From assembly GCF_030867145.1 (NCBI RefSeq), contig NC_134419.1:74209403-74273402 (forward strand): a stretch of DNA of 64,000 nucleotides, written 5' to 3'. Below the pieces are notes generated by a model. It made no database searches and was not told the DNA's origin. It saw only the letters and a list, made by a program, of their open reading frames with translations. Positions 58,401 through 64,000 of this stretch are shown in pieces (within the stretch, counting starts at the first letter, position 1; each line of letters opens with the position of its first letter). Source of the stretch: Opisthocomus hoazin (Eukaryota; Chordata; Aves; Opisthocomiformes; Opisthocomidae). Position numbers and translations under genes: made by a program.

Positions 58401-59650
58401 TAAATGAAGCTCAGCCCAAATTTAGGTTTCAGTCATGCTGGTTATACAGGAGCAACAACTCCACTTTCAAACAACATCTTGGCGCTTCCAGACAAGGACG
58501 GTAGAGAGGGCAATTCCAGTTACACTTCGCGATCTGATCCGCTAAGGAAGTTTCCTGTAAAAGCAGATCTGTTTGTACAGAAGTTGATAGGCTTGTGCCA
58601 ACAACCAGCACCCTCCTTCTGGACATTATTCTGCTAAAATTGGAGCTACACTAGTGTGTAGAGTAGGGTCAGTTCTTTCCTGCAAACCAAGTAGCCAAGC
58701 AAGACAGCAAGTAAATTTGCAGAAGGTAGTCTTTGCAAAATTATTCACTATCACTTTACTACCAGCTGCAATTTTTTTCCCTCATTTTCTTTCCCATTAG
58801 CACCATGCAAATCATGGAGAACTGTAGTATATTTCATTATGCTATGAAATCTTTGGAGCTAACAGAAGATCCGTCAGCCATCTTAAGAAATATAGGAAGG
58901 GATTTCTATCTTCCCAGCACTGTTTTAGCAGTCTTTTTCTGTAACGCAAACCAGTAGTAAAGCTGGAGCTTCAGGGGCAATTGCATCTTAGATGGCTACC
59001 CTTATAAGCTGCAGCTGGGACTCATTGACTTCAAAGCAGGAAGATCAAAAAATATAACCCAAACCAGCCTCACGTCTCTCTTTTGGCTGTTCTTGTCCTT
59101 TAGTGAGTGCGTTTGTAGTTTCCACCAGTGCTCTCTGACACGTACAGAGCCTCTGGCACATGAAGTAAAGCACCTGAGAACACGCAGAGGCTGTCTCAGC
59201 CCCTGCTCCCTTCCCTCTGCCTTTCACCTCCTGCAAAGAGCAGATTGATGCAGCGGAAAAGGATGGAAATGCTGAAGCCCGCGTCACTGCTGAAACAATG
59301 CTGGAGCCACGCTAATTTACGCCGCCCGAGGACCTGACACAGCTTGTCCGCAGAACGCGATACCTCCTGCAGCACGCTCCCTGGCCCTGTACATCAAAGG
59401 GGCCAGCAACACACAGGTCAACGTAACACGGCTGCTCTGCTCCTGCTCGTCAACAGCAGACCAGGTGGCTGTGCTTGCACATGGGCCCTCTGCTCCACGC
59501 AAATGAAATCCACAGCTTGGTGGAGAGTACTGTCAGGGTCAGGAGGGCACTAATAAGCCTTAATGGCACCAAGCAGCCTCACCTGGGGCCTCCAGCCCTG
59601 GGCTCGGGGACTTTGTTCAAGCTCAACCAGGTGCTGTTACTCGCTGTCTC
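55449..59650. other. Intergenic, no gene recognised
   Basis: An (ATTCA)n pentamer run lies at 56019-56039. The stretch 57240-58330 is AT-rich, low in CpG and free of recognised repeats. No exon was recognised. Confidence 0.65.
56019..56039 (+). repeat. (ATTCA)n pentanucleotide repeat
   Basis: About four copies of ATTCA. Confidence 0.85.
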
Positions 59651-60070
59651 ATCAGTGTTGTAGCTGGGTGATACTGTAGGTTTTTAGCTCAGCCATAGGA
59701 GTTTGGCCACAGAGCTCCTTGATCTTGGCCTCAGCTCACAGGCTTACTCTCTGCCTTGGCTTATTATCATGGACCTGTCAACAATTGCTTGACCTGATCC
59801 TGACCTATGGATTGACTTCCTAGCTGGACCTGCCTCATCACTGTAATACTGCGTTGTGATAGGGGATCTTGGCTGGACCTGGCCACCATCTCTGGCCCTA
59901 GCTGGTGAGGCCTCTGCTCTGCTGACCTGGGGAAGCCCTGCAGCTCCTTGACCTTTAGGGAGCAGCCAGCCCCATGTGCTGGCATTATGTTCCTAGGCTT
60001 GCTTCTGGTCTGATGTGCAGAAGGCTTTGGACAGGTGATTTTCTTTCTCCTCACCTTGTTTTCTTCATCC
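59651..60070. repeat. Possible decayed repeat rich in GACCTG units
   Basis: TTGACCTG, CTGACC, TGGACCTG and similar words recur at irregular spacing (for example near 59789, 59801, 59825 and 59875). This suggests an old interspersed or tandem repeat that was not identified. Composition could also produce it. Confidence 0.35.
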
Positions 60071-63000
60071 TCAGAAGGTGAGACATCTACTGACTTCCTT
60101 TAAAGCTTAGGAAAATCTGTAAATGGAAAGACTTATATGAGAGCTAGGAATTTACTGTAATTAGGCAGAGCTTAAATGTGAGACACAAGCTGGGTATGGT
60201 GGTTGTTTGGAAGATACCTCCTGGGGACTTTTTGGTTACTGAAGAGTTGTGGAAGTATTGGAAGCATGTGACCACTAAGAACTTGCTTTTAGGAGCAGCA
60301 ATACAGATCAGTAATTCTTGGAATTCACCAGAGTGTTTCCCTATTGACAAAGAAAGGCAAGAAATTGCATTACTGTCCCTTGTAAGACTTTTGTCTGCTA
60401 GTGAGTGGAGTTTAGGAGTTTGCTGGTTATGTAGGAAGGACCTTGCCCAGCCACTTGAAGCTCACCTGACACCACTGCTCCTAAGGAGAATGAAGTGTCT
60501 GAGTTGCAAAAATCCATGTAACAAGTAGCTTGTTTCTACATGCTTCCTGTAAAATGAATCTAATACTACATCTCAAAATTTAATGGTGAGTGATTAGAAT
60601 GCTGTCACCTGCTAAAGAGTATTTGGCCTGTTGGAGTCAAAGCCAGGCTGAAATAAGGGATATACAGTTAGCAGCTTATTTTTGAAGACTGGAATGATAT
60701 GCTAAGTGGTGGTGGAGATTTTCCCCCAAGGGCAGCCTAAAAGTCAAGATCATATGTCATCCTTAAAGGCAATGTGTAGTTAAAACTAGAGGAGACCTGC
60801 GGCCTGCACCACAGTGATGATAATCCTTACAGTCCATGGATATATAAATCACAAGGATAACCAGAGCTCACGTAAGTATCATGCACCTTCATCAATCACC
60901 ATATGCCAAGCTGCTTTTGCTGGTCATAAGAAACTCATTTATCCAATGAGCAGCCACCCTAATTTCAGTGGTCTGCTGATAGTAAGGTGGGTCCATCCGT
61001 ACCAGGAGTACTTTGCTTTGCCTGGCAGCTGCCCAGATGAAGACCATAATCTGTCCCAGAGATGTTTGTTTAGTTCTCCGTAGTGTTTCATCCTCTTAAT
61101 TGCAAGAAAATACAAAGAAATCCTTGCAAGAAAACACATAAAACCCCCCATTGCAATGCATAATGCTTGTTTGGTTTGGACATTGTTTTCTGCTTCTCAT
61201 GGATTTTGACGTGTTAGTGCTCAAGATCTGAAGTCTGTTACAGAAGGTACGGATATTTTGAGGTTCGTATTCTGCAGAGCAAATATTTTGGTGGTCTTTT
61301 TGGCTGATGTGTCTGTTGCATGGTTGACGCCAAGGTTGTACACTGGCTTCATAACTGTGTGCCAGTTGTTTCTTTAGGCTACACCAGCCTATACCTATTC
61401 CTGGTGAAGTCCGTGGCAAGACTGTCGATGAGGTTTGTGTGAGGGAGATGCAAGAATTGCTCGTTCAGGAATAATTTTGGGCAGCTCAGTTATCCCACTG
61501 AGGTGCTATGACTTTCGGTCGAATTTTCAGTACTAAAGAAAGCATTCTATAGCCCCAAAACATCAGAAAGTGGGAAGCTGCTCCAAAGCCCAGACAATAT
61601 GATATAAGAAGAGATTAAAATCAAGCAGTTGCAGCAGAATATCCAGAATAATTATGCTGATTTAACCCTGTGTCATTAAAGCTCGGGGAGAGATATTTAG
61701 GGAAGTAGCGAATTGCTGTAATGAATGTTTGTGACACTCAGGGCAATGCACATGCCATTCCTGATGGCTCATTTTAGTTCGCTCTCTGAATTTCTCCCTA
61801 AATTCATCGTATACTACATGTTCTGCTGCTGACATTTAAACCAGAGCAGCATACTAATGTATGCAGGAGTGGGGAGAAGTTTTCCGTGATGGATTTGCAG
61901 CTGCAGTGGACTTAGCAAGAGAAACAGCACTGAATTAATAGCCCGCTGCTTCTCCAACCTGGATTCATAGGTGACTTTGGCAATTTGCATAGTGGCATCG
62001 AGGGTTTGGGATTCAGCTGGAGAATTACAGAGTAATGGCTCGTTTCTGAAATAATTTTGAGTTCCTTTCTTCTACTGCTTGCTTTACAGGAATTGCATGG
62101 GTTATTATAGAAAAAACGCTCAATTAAAATAGACAGGGCTGGTGTCTCATCAGGAATCTGTCTTTAGCTTATCCCTCTGAAGTCAGTACAGCAAGATGAC
62201 TGCTCAGCAGCTTCTTTATCTTCAATTAGTTCCATCTTCAGGTTACGGTGATTTATTTACAGGCAATTCCGTGTATGTGAATCGATAAGCTCTCCCCCAG
62301 GTATGTGCCAATCTGGGTTCTGTATTCTCTTCTCACAGTATCACAAAGACTCTGTACGTTATTTAAAATACGTAGCTAAATAAAAGAAGACCTGGTGTTC
62401 CTTAGTGGCCACAGACTGCATGCAGTTTACCTCTTGCTCCGCTCTTCGAAGTGCAGCATGTGAATGACTTGGTTACAGCCAAGTGAGGGCTGTGGACGGG
62501 GCTGCTTTCTGCTGAGCCATCCCACAATCTCTGGGCAGCCTCCTCAGGGATGCAGCTCAGTCCCCCGCGCTGAGGCTGGAGGGACGTCAAGCCTTGCTCC
62601 GTGGTGGAGGGGAAAAACCTCTGCTCTTCCCCGAAGGACCTGAGGGAACACAGCACGCTCGAGAATGGAAAACACCGACAATTTCAAAGAATGCCACTCC
62701 TACCTGCCTGTATACTTGGCATGCATTCATCCTGCACTTTGGAAAGACTTCTGAGGTCATTCCAGTGTCGTTATTGCTACTGGGAGTTCAGTGTGGGTAA
62801 AGATGAGCTTCATATCGTCTTTATCGAATGTGAAGTATTTGCTTATTTACAAATACTAGGTTTAAAGAAAGAGGGAAAATAAATGCAAAATTCTATCTAA
62901 TAATTCTTATCATGATTCAGACAAAAGTCTGTCCTAGAAGACTGGTTAAATCTGCTTTTTTTGGGTCTAGGGCTCAACCTGTGATATAATATTTCCCATG

Positions 63001-64000
63001 GTCCAGTGTCATTTATTAACATCACTAAAATTCCTACCAGGCTGGTTTTATCACCAGTGTGCTAAATACTGATGTGTTTATTGTATGTCTTTAGTCTCAG
63101 TCTGATGTAACTCGGTGGGAATCACTGCATTCCTCTTGATTTACACTGGAATGAAGGAAAAGAATCACTCCTTTTTTGTTCTAAATAGGTACCAAATCAG
63201 TATAATTTTTGCAGACTTTGAGCTACATACTCTATCCTCTGAACGTATACAGAGAAAAATTTCTTCAGGCAAAGAATTTGATGAATAGTTACTGTGAGGC
63301 TTTGTTTAAATTAAGAATCATGCCAAATACAGAGAGCAGAGCCCCATCAGTTTCTATGTTTTTAAATTTTTTTTTTATTTGAACACTGTTTTCCTTCTAC
63401 TAGCTAATGATAATAAATCGGCTGCCAGTAGTAATCCTACCACCTGTTGAGCTTCATTTCTTACACCCTCCCACCAGCAGCACAGATCTAAACAGCTATA
63501 GCAAGCAATGGAAGAAAGAAAAAACGGAAACAAGGAAGCCTGTGTCCAGCCCTGCTGCGACTAAAACAAGAACAGAGGACTGCTCAGGAGCACCAGGGAG
63601 ATCTGCACCCCGTTTAACCACGGACCCAGCACACGCAGGCAAGAAGTGACCTTGGAAGACAGCAGCGAAGCTAAACATTTCTAGGCAGAATAGCAAGTAT
63701 ATGGTACAACATTCAGCTGTTTGATGACAGCTTTTCATGTCAAACATCAGTGTTTCCATATTAGTCATTAGAAGAGCAGAAAGTACCCTTCATTAAAGCA
63801 TCAGTGTTTACCAGGTGGCTGAGTTTGGCTTAGCACGTTACCTGTAATAGTCTCTGTTCTCAGAAGGAAAAATGCCCATCTGGCATATGTAGCTGTTAAA
63901 AAGAGTAATTACTGATACCTGAATACAGCTAATACAATTTGGTTTATTTTTAAATGCAAGATACGTGTTTGTTCACAGAAATTCCTGGTTGTTGCTTTAC
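60071..64000. other. Intergenic, no gene recognised
   Basis: Frames of 116 codons (60178-60528, plus), 107 (61096-61419, minus) and 70 (60939-61151, minus) lie close together but match nothing recognised. The stretch 61640-61960 is free of visible repeats. No PLPP4 exon was seen. Confidence 0.6.

Noticed and set aside
41303..64000. Search for PLPP4 exons in the downstream intergenic region
   Set aside because: No frame resembles the phosphatase motifs expected of the next gene in the vertebrate gene order.

Overview
The window looks like the nuclear genome of a bird. It has long introns with consensus splice sites, a CpG-rich bidirectional promoter, and about ten 3'-truncated CR1 LINE copies carrying the typical avian tails (ATTCTATG or TTCTGTGA octamers). 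The species cannot be named from the sequence. No bacterial, viral, CRISPR, rRNA or tRNA feature was found.

Left part (1-15.7 kb): MCMBP, encoding the MCM complex-binding protein, lies on the minus strand. Coding exons 1-12 and the first 18 nt of exon 13 were placed. They give 469 complete codons, and roughly the last 170 residues lie beyond the left edge. Intron 5 has AT-AC ends, a U12-like donor and a U12-like branch site, so it appears to be a minor-spliceosome intron.

Centre (15.4-16.3 kb): a CpG island separates the divergent MCMBP and SEC23IP start codons by 255 bp. It has YY1-like motifs and no clear TATA box. An 18-bp minisatellite lies just inside MCMBP intron 1.

Middle (15.97-36.28 kb): SEC23IP (p125A, a COPII and ER-exit-site factor) lies on the plus strand. 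All 18 coding exons were placed; they sum to 2,997 nt (998 residues plus stop) with matching phases at every junction. The order is proline-rich Sec23-binding region, WWE-like region, GHSLG lipase-type motif, SAM domain and DDHD domain. A long 3' UTR probably follows, with AATAAA signals at 40016 and 40079. Intron 17 holds a possible two-exon gene on the opposite strand.

Right part (about 40-64 kb): no convincing gene. It contains CR1 fragments, a decayed CR1 reverse-transcriptase piece, simple repeats and AT-rich unique sequence. In human the next gene after SEC23IP is PLPP4, and no PLPP4 exon was seen here.

The two genes work in unrelated processes (DNA replication and ER export). Their link here is the shared promoter region.
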